Shown here: in pieces, positions 1-9,793 of the stretch
Layout: each line of letters opens with the position of its first letter
Position numbering within the stretch: the stretch's first letter is position 1
DNA from: Symbiodinium natans
Lineage: Eukaryota; Sar; Dinophyceae; Suessiales; Symbiodiniaceae
Assembly: GCA_905221605.1 (NCBI GenBank)
Contig: CAJNDS010002590.1
Span: 993,918-1,057,917, forward strand
Length of the DNA stretch: 64,000 nt
Direction of reading: 5' to 3'
Notes under the pieces: generated by a model
The model's input: the letters and a program-made list of their open reading frames with translations, nothing else
The model's database searches: none
Told to the model about the DNA's origin: nothing
Translations under genes and position numbers: made by a program

Positions 1-490
1 ATCTTAAGAGGCTGCACAGCCTCCAAAGACTTCGGAATCGACTTGCCCAGCAGAGACTTGCCATGACCCAGCAGCCACTTCCAGGCCTCGCTGCGTGTGT
101 AGGGAATCAAGTGTCGCAGGGTTGACTCCGCCGGCTCGTTCTCGTCTGCCGGCAGTGACCAAAACAGCGGCACGGCCGGCACCGCAGGCTCCACCATGTC
201 TGCCAGCCCGGCCGCTTCCTCAGCCTCCGGATCCTCCTGACCCTGCTCGCCGTGCGTCTTCACCGAAACACGGCGGCGCTTGACAGCGCCTTCGCTGCTT
301 GCCATTGTCAGTCGAATGGCCTGGCCCAGCAGGGCGCGCTTTTGACACAAATCAAAAAATGGCTGCGCAGGCCAAGCGCAATTCCCAAACATGTAGCAGC
401 ATCAACAATACCAAGCACAGCTGAAACAGAGCACAAAACTTGGCGCACGCTGCGGGCTATGTCGGCTATGTTTTCCGTCGTTTCACTCAT
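1..490 (-). CDS. partial nuclear-type hypothetical protein, two exons, runs off left end
   Basis: Seen: exon 1 490..440 encodes MSETTENIADIARSVRQ and ends at a GT donor (439). Exon 2 starts at 338 after an AAAAG acceptor and stays open to base 1, so the C-terminus is outside the window. Both junctions are phase 0. Exon 2 begins RALLGQAIRLTMASSEGAV, then a basic cluster KRRRVSVK, an acidic stretch (EDPEAEEA), a Pro/Val stretch and the segment RSEAWKWLLGHGKSLLGKS. An internal ATG at 305 has a good context (A at -3, G at +4) and could be the start if exon 1 is not used. One AGGGTCA motif lies in frame and gives GEQGQED. Inference: the basic cluster suggests a nuclear protein. I do not recognise the family. 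Confidence 0.6.
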
Positions 491-630
491 AGTCGCAGTG
501 GGTCAATGACCCTGCGAGCACGGACAAGCCACTTCCAATGGCCACAAACACAATAGAGTCATTTAAGTCCTGACTGAATCATATTGTTCTTGACGCCGTC
601 AGGACTCGTCCGTTGCATGGCCCTGACAAG

Positions 631-2431
631 CTATGCAAACAACTGCTTCAAACGGCTGGCCGCACTTGTCTCCACAAGCTTCGGCTGGGGATCTCCGCGC
701 CTCTTTTTGGGCAACGGTGGCTTAGCTGAGTGAGCTCCTTTGACCTTGGCATTGGAGGCTCTTTTGGCCCGCGGCTGCTTCTTTGGCAGAGCAGGCTTCT
801 GCAACAATGTTCTGGCCCTGTCCTTGACTCGGGCTCGCTTCACATACTTTCCTTGGAGCTTGCGCAGCCCACTCTCCGTTTCCAGCAGCTTCCAGCTCAG
901 CACCTGCGGCGGCAGGACAAACTTCGTTGACCCTGCCGGCACCCCTGCCACACAGTCTGATCCTGACGGCTGACCCTGGACGATGTTGGCCTTCCGCCAA
1001 TCGACCAGGGCCATAGCCAGTGCCATGGCCAAGGCGACAGCGTCCACGTGCATCGCATTTCCAGCCAGGCGACACAGGCGGCTCTGCACGGACTCATCGA
1101 TGACGAGGCTGTCTGGGTTCACACCCATGTGACCCAGCTTGTCTGTGGCAGACAACAGTCGGCACTCCTTGCCGTTGCCGCTGACCCTGACCACCTTGCT
1201 GCTGGTCGTGAGGGTCGGCAAAACGTCCCACAGCGCGGGGGCTCTGTGGATGCTCTGGGACACGTCGACAAACAGCTCGCCCTGACCCTGCATCTTTGCA
1301 GCCTCAACGACCATGTTCAAGAGATCTAGTTCACGCTCTGTGAGGTTGTCGCAAGCAAGGTTTCCACGTGACCTTGTGAGCTGCAGATGGTCCCGAACAC
1401 GCTCATGCAGAGTCTTCCAGCCCCCCTTGCTCTCGAGACCCTTGAATCTCAGACGGGGGCCCGCGCGAGGCTTCTGGACCGACCCTGGTCTCACACTGCT
1501 TACCAAGGTGTGAACCAAAGCTGACATCAGGGGTCTGTCAGCCACCTGCACATCCTTGCGCACGAGGATGAAGAACAACCTGGGCCTGGTGCACTGCAGA
1601 CCCAGTGAGCGGTGGGGGCAAACTGGCACACAGAACATTGTGTACAGGTCCAGGAGACCCCCGGCGCGGAAGATAGAAAACAGGCGAGCGCGGTGTGAAA
1701 GGATGTTCATCACGTTCTCATAGACACTCCACACTGGCCGCTGCTCCATAGTGACCCTGACCACATGCTTCACCAAAGCTGCGGCCGGGTGCTTCCACCC
1801 AGCCTTCTTGCTTGAATTTTGCTTGCTGAAAGGTTGACATGGAAAGCCACAGACATACCCGCTGATGTCATGGACGGGCCGTGACCCTGTCATGTCCTCG
1901 TACAGGTACTGGGGCTTGCTGTTGTCCGCGAGAAACTGGCGGCAGACTGGGTCGATGTCGCAGCTGAACCTGATTGATCCTAAACCCTATTTAACCCCTA
2001 AACCCCAAAGCCTAAACCCTTAAACCCTTGATAACCCTTAATACCCTGAAACCCTTAAACCCTTAATTAAACCCTTAAACCCTTGTACCCTTAAACTCTT
2101 AAACCCTGACACCCTTAAATTACACCCGTTTTAAACCCTTAAACCCTGAATAAACCCCGGCCCTCAACCCTCAAAACCCTTAAAAAACATTGCCGAGCAG
2201 CACAGCCGTGCAGCTGACCCTCATGTTCTTCAAAGCCATGATGCACGTGTCCATGCCAGCACAATCACTTCCGATCCTCTGACCCTGCGTGTCGATGCTG
2301 TCTGGCTTCCAGCCCGTGACCCTGTCCACCAACCACTGTCCACGGCGCTTCACAAAGGCAGCCCAGGCCGATGCATCCATGACCCTCACAGAAAGAAAGG
2401 CCGGGGGAAACTGGTGACTTGATTGGCTCAT
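631..2431 (-). CDS. C5-cytosine DNA methyltransferase, two exons
   Basis: Transfers a methyl group from S-adenosylmethionine to cytosine C5 in DNA. Predicted exons are 2431..2223 and 1969..631, giving 515 residues. The intron is GA-AG and restores the frame exactly. Motifs in order: SAM-binding motif I GSDCAGMDTCIMAL (about 54-67), motif II CDIDPVCRQFL (73-83), motif III YEDMTG, catalytic motif IV GFPCQPFS with Cys114, motif VI YENV (153-156), motif VIII QCTRPRLFFILVRKD (about 195-209), a target-recognition region, LPTLTT (about 320) and motif X AGNAMHVDAVA (about 372-382). The last 70 residues are Lys/Arg-rich (PKKQPRAKRASNAKVK), like a nuclear-localisation or DNA-binding tail. There is no Dnmt1 regulatory region and no reverse transcriptase nearby. 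Known: dinoflagellates carry expanded, partly retroelement-associated C5 methylases. AGGGTCA motifs lie in the coding strand in several frames. Confidence 0.85.
1978..2190. repeat. degenerate telomere-like repeat filling the methyltransferase intron
   Basis: Irregular runs of TAAACCC, CTTAAACCC and related words occupy almost the whole predicted 253-nt intron (1970-2222). The sense orientation for the gene is GGGTTTAAGG. The period is not exact, unlike a true telomere end. Confidence 0.8.
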
Positions 2432-2605
2432 CAATGATGCAGCAATGGCAAAATCACAAGTTTGATGTCAAAGTGGAATCTAGGGCAGGCAGACAGCAGC
2501 TGGTGCAGACCTGGCCTCGAAAGCGTCGGTGTGGAGCAAAGTGACCCTATGGAAGTCTGCCTGGCACTGGGACCAGTTACGGATAACACGTTTTGAACTG
2601 CAGCC

Positions 2606-2760
2606 AAACGCCCCCCAGGCTAACGTTAGCCTCGGGGCGTTTCGAATCATGGCTGGACAGCCCGAATAGCCTCAAGAGGCCGGGCGGAATTGAAGGCTAT
2701 TCGCAACATAGAAACATGATCCGAAACGCCCCGAGGCTAACGTTAGCCTGGGGGGCGTTT
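2606..2760. mobile_element. 155-bp palindromic inverted-repeat element (MITE-like)
   Basis: The arms 2606-2651 and 2715-2760 are reverse complements over 46 bp with one mismatch. Each arm contains the perfect palindrome AGGCTAACGTTAGCCT flanked by AAACGCCCC-type ends. A second inner pair (CGAATAGCCT at 2662-2671 with AGGCTATTCG at 2694-2703) extends the foldback. No convincing target-site duplication is visible and no protein is encoded. It lies upstream of the methyltransferase start. It could be a non-autonomous transposon or a cruciform-forming regulatory element. Confidence 0.7.
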
Positions 2761-3294
2761 CAAGACAAAGTGACATGGTAAAATTACACTTTGGGAGGTT
2801 GCCACTTTTGCCGTGGCTGCCTTTCTTGCCTGGTTGCGTGTCTTTCCCCCCCCCGCCCCCCCTTGCCTCCCTCCACCCCCTCCCCCAATCACCCACAGAC
2901 ACACGAGGACTCAATTGGAGGAAGATTCACAGTCACACAGGTTCCATGATCATCATATTGCAGTTTCAAATTTCGAGCCCTTACTCCCAAACTTGAACTT
3001 CAGAGAAACCTTTCAGAGCATGATCATTGTCATCGGGGCCGGACTGAGACCTTGGCCGTCCAACCAGGGCAAACATTGACCTTGAGACCACATCAGGTTG
3101 AGAATCAGACGGTTTGCTTCGCACCAACAGCAGTCACAGCGCAGCAACATGGAGGGACCCCGTTAATTTTCCCCCACCGATTCGCTGACTCTCATTGAAC
3201 GATTGTCCAGTCGGGCAAAGATGACCCAGGCAGCCTCAGAAAAACAAACCCCAAGGGAAGGTGACCCTTCCGAGACAGACCGGACCGCTAACAG
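2761..3294. other. spacer without a supportable gene
   Basis: Contains a poly-C/pyrimidine tract (about 2838-2886) and one AGGGTCA motif near 3262. No exon with splice signals was found. Confidence 0.4.
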
Positions 3295-4305
3295 TCACAG
3301 TCTGTGTGACCCAGCTTCCTGTACAACAGGCAACCCCTCAAAGCGGAGCCATGAGACGAGGTGTTTCATCTCTGGGTGAACATTGCCACCGGCTGCTGCC
3401 TGCAACACTTCCCGGCTAGATCGAGCAACCCAATCTCGGACTGATTCGTGCCATTGGAGCTGAACCTGGAGAGCCTCGGCTCTTTTCTTCCTTAGCTGAG
3501 ACTGGAAACAAAGTACGCTCCAAGGCGAGCACCAGCAGACATGCATCCTCCCTCACTTGGCAAGAGTCCATTGTGCCTCACAAGCATTCATAGTCGTGTG
3601 CATGACCTCTTTCTTCTGCTGGGCTTCAGATAGCCTTGCACCAAGAGCAAACGACCCAACAGCCAGCGACTGAAGACTTGCAGCCAGAACACTGACCCTT
3701 GCAGTGCGACAGTGCTTCCTGACAGGGGTTGCAAAAAATCTGAATGAGAACGCGCAGCGCGGCAAAAGGCCCGTCGGCCTGGCCTCCAGGCTCTTGACCC
3801 TCAATTGGAGCTTGTCGATCTCCTGCCTCGCAATCTACTTAACTTAGAACTCTCTGTCACAGTGTAGAATTCAGACTAACACATAATACTACAGGCATGT
3901 GTCCCCTCGTGTCTGTCCTCAAGTCTTCTGCCTCACCTACCATGATGTCGTGCTGGGACTCGGCTATCGCGAGCTTCTTCCAATCGACCCTGTCAAAGTC
4001 AGCATGTCACGCAAGTACGCTGTCCTGCGTCGCCGACCCTACAGACCTGGCCTGGATCTTCTCCGGTTGGCGCGGTTCTTTTCATATGACTGCTGTTTTT
4101 CCTTGCGGTGGTTCTTCCTTCTCTCCAACTCTTCCACACTGACCAACTGTTGCTCGCGCTTGACCCTTGCAGGCGTTGACTTCTCGGTCTTCACAGTGAC
4201 AAGAGTTATCTCTTTTTTGACCCGGGAGGGTTCTAACTTCAAGGCAGCAGGCTCCTTCTTGACGCCCACCATTGCTGGAACACTCTCAGACTCAGATCTG
4301 CCCAT
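3295..4305 (-). CDS. bZIP-like protein with PsiKxE motifs, four exons
   Basis: Predicted exons are 4305..4052, 3989..3941, 3834..3607 and 3501..3295. The phases close exactly to give a 245-residue protein. Intron 1 is GC-AG; introns 2 and 3 are GT-AG. The N-terminal 60 residues carry four PsiKxE-type sites (VKKE twice, VKTE, VKRE), the consensus for SUMO attachment. A basic segment follows (ERRKNHRKEKQQSYEKNRA, NRRRSR), then IARQEIDKLQLRVKSLE, a leucine-zipper-like coiled coil, and a second coiled coil SQLRKKRAEALQVQLQW in the last exon. A basic region directly before a heptad repeat is the layout of a bZIP transcription factor, but the basic-region signature is loose, so the family is inferred. 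The exon-2 acceptor reads CAG/GGTCGA, close to the local AGGGTCA motif. Confidence 0.6.
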
Positions 4306-4721
4306 GGATTCTCAGACCTACCCATTGTTTTCTCCGACATTGTGGCACTACAACTTCGTCACGCTCAGGTACCTTGACATGAACTTGAGCACGGCAGCTG
4401 TGCATGATGAGAGTTCTTCTGCACTGTGTCACATGTCCTCAGAACAATTTACGTCACAGGTTCAAGCACGGACTGTTCACTGTATCTGTGCAATGACCCT
4501 CGCATCCTCTAAAGTCCAGGTCCTGGGGATGCAAACAATTCAAATCAAGCCGAGGGCAGCTTGGCGCTGAAATCAGCCAAGCATGGAAGCAAGCCCTCCT
4601 GAAGAAATCGTGTGCCACAGTCCATGTGATGCAAAGCAATCATGCGCCGTTGTCTGCTGAGACACTGTTTCAATGTCATCTCATTAGCCGGACTGTGACC
4701 TGTGTGACCCTGACATCAGTC
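4306..4721. other. spacer between two minus-strand genes
   Basis: A long plus-strand frame passes through from 3899 to 4570 but covers exons of the bZIP-like gene on the other strand and has no motif. I see no gene of its own here. Two AGGGTCA motifs are present. Confidence 0.35.
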
Positions 4722-7121
4722 TCACGACAGGGATTCTCCCGCCGCAGTCGCCGCTTCTGCAGTCGACCCGGTCGATCCTGACAACAATGCCACAGACAGT
4801 TCCTTGTCCGGCTCGCTGACCCGAGCTTTCTTGGCACACACTGCCAGGTCTTCACGGTAGTACTGCAAAGTGGCTTCCAATTCGCTGACCCTGTCCCGCA
4901 GCGTTTGCTCTTTGCGTTTCCGCCACATCTCGGTCGCTTCTGACTCCATTGCTTTCCAGGACTTGGTGACAAGCGGGGTGAGGCTGACCCTGACATTGAT
5001 GGGGGAGACATAGGCTTTGTTCAGGTCGTCTGCTGACCCTGCCCAAAAATCCTGGGCTTGGCTGGCACAGAAGCGCAACTGGTAACTAGAACAACAATAG
5101 AAGCGCTGCGACTGTGCTTTCTTCGCCTACAATGACAAAACAAAGCCAGGACACAAGCAAAGGGCTTGTATCCTGGTTGGCAACCAACATGTTGCCCTCC
5201 GGCAAGTCTGTGGTCATGACCTGGAAAGCAATGGGATCGCTACGCCCCGTCTTACGGCAAAGCCAGCAAAGCATGGCGGCTTTGTCCAAGTCCACGTAGA
5301 ACAGGGCAAATGACCCTGGTGGGTGAGGGCCGTTCAAGTGCCGAAGCACAACGTCTCTGACCTTACTCTGGATTGGGTCGTTGATGTGGTAGAACGTAAA
5401 GACCCTGGGTTCAGGCTCATAATGACACTCACGAATCACCGACAGCCAGTGAATCGTGACATCGATGTCATAACCCTGGGCGTCAGACGCCAAGCAAAAG
5501 GCCTCAGACGTTTCAAATTTATCCTTGCCGACACTCGTCAAAAGCTTCCTCTGAAACGCCTGCTGAAAGTTGTGGAACTTGACCCTCAAGACGTAGAAGT
5601 ACTTCGTGCCCAAGGAATGCAAGTACTCCTGCTGCAGCTTTACAGTCTGCTTGCTGCATGGCCCTGGCTCCTTGTCTGCGTCTGTTGGGTCGCTTGGGTT
5701 GCTCACTTGGAGGTTGAGCCCTCTGGTCTCGCGAGAAGCCACACGCAGCATCATCCACACTGCCTAGCAAGAACCATGAACAGGGCTGGCAAGTAAAAGA
5801 GCTGCACGATTACATGGACCTGGAGCAACGCAGCAGCAGCAATTGCCTCCTCGGCAGTCCCAAAAAACTCTGTGGCCAGCTTGGATTTCTGACCCTTTTC
5901 CATGCGCAACCTCAGCTTGTCGAAGGTCTGCTGGGTGAAGGCCGTGAACCCTGTCCTGGTGACGGGGTGGCCCATGAGGAAAGACACGGACACGATTTTT
6001 TCAAGACAGTGAGAGACTATGTCGGTCAGTCCTGTCGCCCATGACTGAAACAGGACCGAGCTAAGATCTCTCACTCAAGGCTTGGCACTGGAAAGGCTGT
6101 GGCGCAACACAATGATTCAGATGACAGGATGCTGGCCAGCACACTGACTCTGATGCTCGTCCCTGGAGTGAGTGACCCTGAGACCCAGGCCCAAGCCTAG
6201 AAGTTGCACAGGATCCAGGTCCTCAGGTCCTCATGGAGGAGTGACTGAGTTTACCCCAAACCCTTACTAAATTAAACCCTTAAAACCTGAAATTGACACC
6301 CTAAACCTAAATTGTTTAGTAGGGTTTTGGGTTTAGAGTTTTGGGTTTAGGGTTTTTATTGTTCGGGTTGTAGGGTTTTAGTAGGGTTTTAAGCTATTAG
6401 GGTTTCAGGGTTTTGGGGTTTGGGGGTTTTGGGGTTTTAGGGTTATTAGGGTTATTAGGGTTTCAGGGTTTTAGGGTTTAGGGTTGTAGGGTTGTAGGGT
6501 TGTAGGGTTTTAAAATTAGGGTTTTAGGGTTTTAGGGTTTTTAGGGTTTTAGGGTTACTAGGGTTACTAGGGTTATTAGGGTTATTAGGGTTATTAAGGT
6601 TTTAGGGTTTTAGGGTTTTAGGGTTTTAGGGTTTAGGGTTTTAGGGTTTTAGGGTTTCAGGTTTTGAAATTTTTAACATTTAGGGTTTTAGTTAGGGCTT
6701 TGGGGTGTTAGGGTGTGAGGGTTTTAGGGTTTTGGGGGTTTTAGGGTTTTGGGGTTTTAGGGTATTAGTGTTTTAAGGTATTAGGGTTTCAGGGTATTGG
6801 GGTTTTATTAGGGTTTTAGGGTTTAGTCGCTCACCCAGTGCCGCAGTTCAGCCACACTGACCCTTACAAACAGAAGGCCTTCCGTGCAAAGCCCAGGCTG
6901 CTGCAGCGTGTGTTCAACACGCGTCTCCTGCTGACCCAGCAAGCACATTAGCCCATGCGTCTTGCTGTCAAAGGCTTTGCCCATAAGCCAGATGGCCACA
7001 AAGCCAGCAGTCTCCAAAGAGCAACCTGGGCGCCCCACACCCGGCCAATGGTGTGTGAGGATGGCCACTAGTTTGGGCAAGCCATCCCCATCGGTAGGGC
7101 CCTGGGAGTGGCAGGCAAGGT
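4722..7121 (-). CDS. unknown protein with C-terminal coiled coil, at least five exons
   Basis: Predicted exons are 7121..6835, 6244..6210, 6069..5820, 5763..5153 and 5085..4722. Junctions are GT-AG and all phases fit. The 5' end is incomplete: the first exon starts mid-codon after an acceptor. The product is over 510 residues. Segments include LVAILTHHWPGVGRPGC, KSKLATEFFGTAEEAIAAAA, SEAFCLASDAQGYDIDVTIH, EPRVFTFYHINDP and FALFYVDLDKAAMLCWLC. The last exon has an acidic-basic helical coiled coil (KAMESEATEMWRKRKEQ, RVSELEATLQYYREDL) and a Ser/Thr/Ala-rich tail. I do not recognise the family. The first intron (590 nt) is almost wholly telomere-like repeat. AGGGTCA motifs encode RVSL, RVSE, GSAD, GSTG, RVKF and PGSF in this one protein. 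The second exon is the least certain. Confidence 0.55.
6245..6834. repeat. telomere-like repeat array forming an intron
   Basis: Runs of TTTAGGG, TTTTAGGG, TTATTAGGG, TTGTAGGG and similar words fill nearly all 590 nt between a GTGAGC donor (6834) and a CTCAG acceptor (6245) on the minus strand. The repeat points the opposite way relative to its gene from the one in the methyltransferase intron. Confidence 0.8.
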
Positions 7122-7199
7122 CTGTTTCAGGGTTGATAATAATAAGGTTTAAATTCAAATACTTTAATTGCAGGGTTGTAAAAAGGATGTCTCACTGAG

Positions 7200-7376
7200 T
7201 AGAGGACCTGGTCGGTCCACCACCATGACCCGGGCCCTTTGTTTCATAATGACAAGACCAGATCAGTCCCATCATCTCTTTTCGGTGATCTTCCCTGATT
7301 CTTTTGCCTACATATGCCTGGCAAGGACCAGACCGGTCCCTGCCAAAAAAAAAACTTGCAAAGGACCGGCTCGGTC
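7200..7376. repeat. cluster of four GACC-N5-GGTC hairpins
   Basis: Four copies at about 7207, 7256, 7325 and 7364 share GGACC-loop-GGTCC cores (loops TGGTC, AGATC-like, AGACC, GGCTC). The third is extended by TGGCA on the left and TGCCA on the right, which pair. They belong to the same family as the larger cluster at 13.68-14.42 kb. No coding frame explains them. Confidence 0.7.
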
Positions 7377-7482
7377 CCCGTCTGAAAATCAGAGGTTTCT
7401 CTTTTTGACCATGCTCGTTAAAGTTTGGTTGCTATGTAACAAGCCGCCATCCGTATTTTGGGCTTTACTGGGTTTTCTGCTT

Positions 7483-7545
7483 GGGCCCCGGCGCCGGGGC
7501 CCGGCGCCGGGGCCCGGCGCCGGGGCCCAGCACCGGGGCCCGCCC
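7483..7545. repeat. GC-rich 13-bp tandem repeat, cluster 1
   Basis: About four copies of the 13-bp unit CCGGCGCCGGGGC, the last diverged. Relative to clusters 2 and 3 it is in reverse orientation. It marks the left border of an AT-rich island. Confidence 0.8.
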
Positions 7546-7559
7546 AGTAATGTTTACAT

Positions 7560-7995
7560 TTCTTAAATATTAACAAGGTAACATTTTATTTAATAATCTG
7601 TATCATAACTAAAATGCAAGATATATCTCCACAATTAATGAGATTTCTACGAAATGATATTATAATAGATCATCTGATATGTTCGTTATAAGAGAATAAA
7701 TCTAGATAGTCTGTATGTATATATATATATATGTATACATAATCATAACACAAGCCGGCACCGGGCCCCGGCGCCGGGCCCCGGCGCCGGGCCCCGGCGC
7801 AGGGCCCCGGCGCCGGGCCTCTGTGTATATGTTATAAGTAGATAATACATACAACTAAAAATAATAATGTTTAATAATAATTTAAAATTACAATTATTGT
7901 TGCAGATAAGTTTCACATATTTCATAAGACTTCAAAATTTGTATCATAATAGGAATGAGTCTTATTATTATTATTACAACTTATAACAAGACACA
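7560..7995. other. AT-rich island bounded and interrupted by GC clusters
   Basis: Strongly AT-rich non-coding DNA, quite unlike its surroundings, with an (AT)n run near 7718-7730. The GC clusters at 7755-7819 and 7996-8034 interrupt or bound it. The pattern resembles intergenic mitochondrial DNA with GC clusters, so a nuclear copy of organelle DNA is possible. No organelle gene is recognisable inside. Confidence 0.5.
7755..7819. repeat. GC-rich 13-bp tandem repeat, cluster 2
   Basis: Five copies of CCGGCGCCGGGCC with single substitutions in two of them. The unit is itself nearly palindromic (CCGGCGCCGG), so the cluster can fold strongly. Confidence 0.8.
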
Positions 7996-8034
7996 GTGCC
8001 GGGCCCCGGCGCCGGGCCCCGGCGCCGGGCCCCA
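7996..8034. repeat. GC-rich 13-bp tandem repeat, cluster 3
   Basis: Two full copies plus partial copies of the same unit and orientation as cluster 2, at the right border of the AT-rich island. Confidence 0.75.
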
Positions 8035-8039
8035 GGCCG

Positions 8040-9100
8040 AGAGGTCTGGAGTTGTGAGTTTCGATTGCTGTTGAGCCTAGAGCTTTTTGATGATTGATTA
8101 ATACAGTCCAAGCTGATGACCCTGGCGGACCCAGTGACCCATTAGGACAAGAAGAATGTTATTATTTCCTAAACCACAACAATGTTATTCTTAGCCTTCT
8201 AAAATTCAACTTAAACTGAATGACAGTCCTGACCCGGGCTGGAAGGTGAGCGAGATGTGCCTCATTGCACCGCAAGACAGCGACAGAGCAATGGCAAGAA
8301 GAGTGTCACCCACGAATTCAAAACGGCCAAGCATGACCCTGACTCAGCACTGCACTCTCAAACGCAAGATGCACACACAAACTGCCTGGGCATCCGTGGC
8401 CTTGTGACCCTGAACGAAGCCGTGGCGAAGGCACCTGCACGCACAGAAACACGCTCACTGCGTGATCCCTCATGGACTCTGACCCTGACAGACAAAAGGC
8501 AGGCACTTGCACGCTCAACCTTTTGCTTGGGAAGCCATGGGACTGTGGAGCCAGGAAGTCAGACGGTGCAGCTACTTTCTTTCCAGCTTCGTTCTTGCCA
8601 CTGCTTACTACTATACCATACTAAAATTATTCTGCAGTAATATATTCGTCATTAAGTCTGCTGACCCTGACACCACAAATTGGCAATTCAGCAGTGCAAA
8701 GCAGCCCTTCGGGCAGCGGCACAGAGTGCAAAATGGCCCTGACTGCACAATGATCATTGCACGGCGCAGATGCAGCTAAACAGGGGCACAGGCATCACAC
8801 TGACCTTGCTAGCTGTTGTTTATGAAACGATGAGTGTTGTACTACATTGTGACCCTGTCAGACTACACTGCACGATTCTCGACCATTGGTAGCTCGTGGT
8901 TCACGCGGCTGGTGATCCACCCTCCCAGTTCTTGCTCTGGGTTTTTGTAGTGGGCCTGGATCGCAGTGGTCCTCAGCAGTCGATGGGCTTTGGTTCCAGA
9001 GACTTAACGCCAGTTTCTACTACAAAGACAACTAAAGCAGCTGAAGTTTGCAAATGCAAAAATGTTGTGGCCAAGTGTCAAAATGATCGAAGCCCGCAAC
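8040..9100. other. spacer with possible small exons, unresolved
   Basis: About six AGGGTCA motifs. A minus-strand frame near 8640-8755 reads MIIVQSGPFCTLCRCPKGCF, with a Cys-rich CTLCRC segment, and could be a small exon. Near 8490 a pyrimidine-rich tract ends in CAG/GGTCAG, a plausible acceptor. I cannot join these into a gene. Confidence 0.3.
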
Positions 9101-9107
9101 TGACCCT

Positions 9108-9732
9108 CGTAGCTGAAACAGTAGAGAAAGCGCAGTCGAGGCAGGTGGGACAAGTTGACCCCGACGCCGGTAAGGATCTCGGTCCTGGGCTGGCGGGTTG
9201 TAGGGCCGACGACTTGTTCAAGCCTAGGGAGGCTCACATACTAATAAAGCAAGAAAAAATTGCACTGAAGTGGAGAAAAGCAACAAGACCTCCGTGGCCT
9301 GATTGACTACGTTGACCCCGACGGGAGCGACCGCTTCCAATGCAGCCTCGGCGTCTTCATCGAAGGATTGCCGAAGCCCTCCAAAGACGTTGGCCGTGGA
9401 GTGTATCAACCACGCGGAAGGGTTCTTGGGGAACTCGGCTGTGGGGCAGTTCTTCAAGTAGCGGAGGAAGTCGCGCGCCCACTCTTCCCTGACCCTGAAC
9501 AACAAGTAGAGGACCTAGGCTGCTGAACCCCCACATTGACCCTGACACTTTGGCTGCAGAAACCCACATTGACCCTGACTTCAGGAACAAGCTGAAAGCA
9601 ATACTAATTTTAATCCTTGGAACCTGCTGCGCCCCGTGGTCGAAATGCTGTTCTGCCATGCGCACGACGTTCGGCGTCAGGTAGCCGAGCACCGCTGACC
9701 CTTCCCAATTCTGGGCCCGCTGCGGGGTGGTC
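9108..9732 (-). CDS. downstream exons of a repeat-rich protein gene, family unknown
   Basis: Three exons are supported. 9732 to about 9624-9630 encodes TTPQRAQNWEGSAVLGYLTP and RMAEQHFDHGAQ. 9494..9290 encodes VREEWARDFLRYLKNCPTAE and LRQSFDEDAEAALEAVAPVG. 9240 to about 9108 encodes YVSLPRLEQVVGPTTRQPRT. The upstream intron (about 9733-9793) has a GTGAGT donor and a CTTCTCAG acceptor. The second exon follows a pyrimidine tract ending CAG/GGTCAG. The intron before it contains two tandem copies of a segment starting CAGGGTCAATGTGGG. The last exon is followed by GAGGGTCAGTTGC, much like the methyltransferase donor. These exons probably continue the Q/G-rich reading frame upstream. Function is unknown. 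Confidence 0.5.
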
Positions 9733-9793
9733 CTGAGAAGCACGAGGAGGTTGCGTCACAATGACCCAACCAAAACGAAAACCTCTAAGACTC

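Noticed and set aside
3899-4570. Long plus-strand ORF of 223 codons
   Set aside because: It overlaps exons of the minus-strand bZIP-like gene, whose phases close perfectly, and has no motif of its own.
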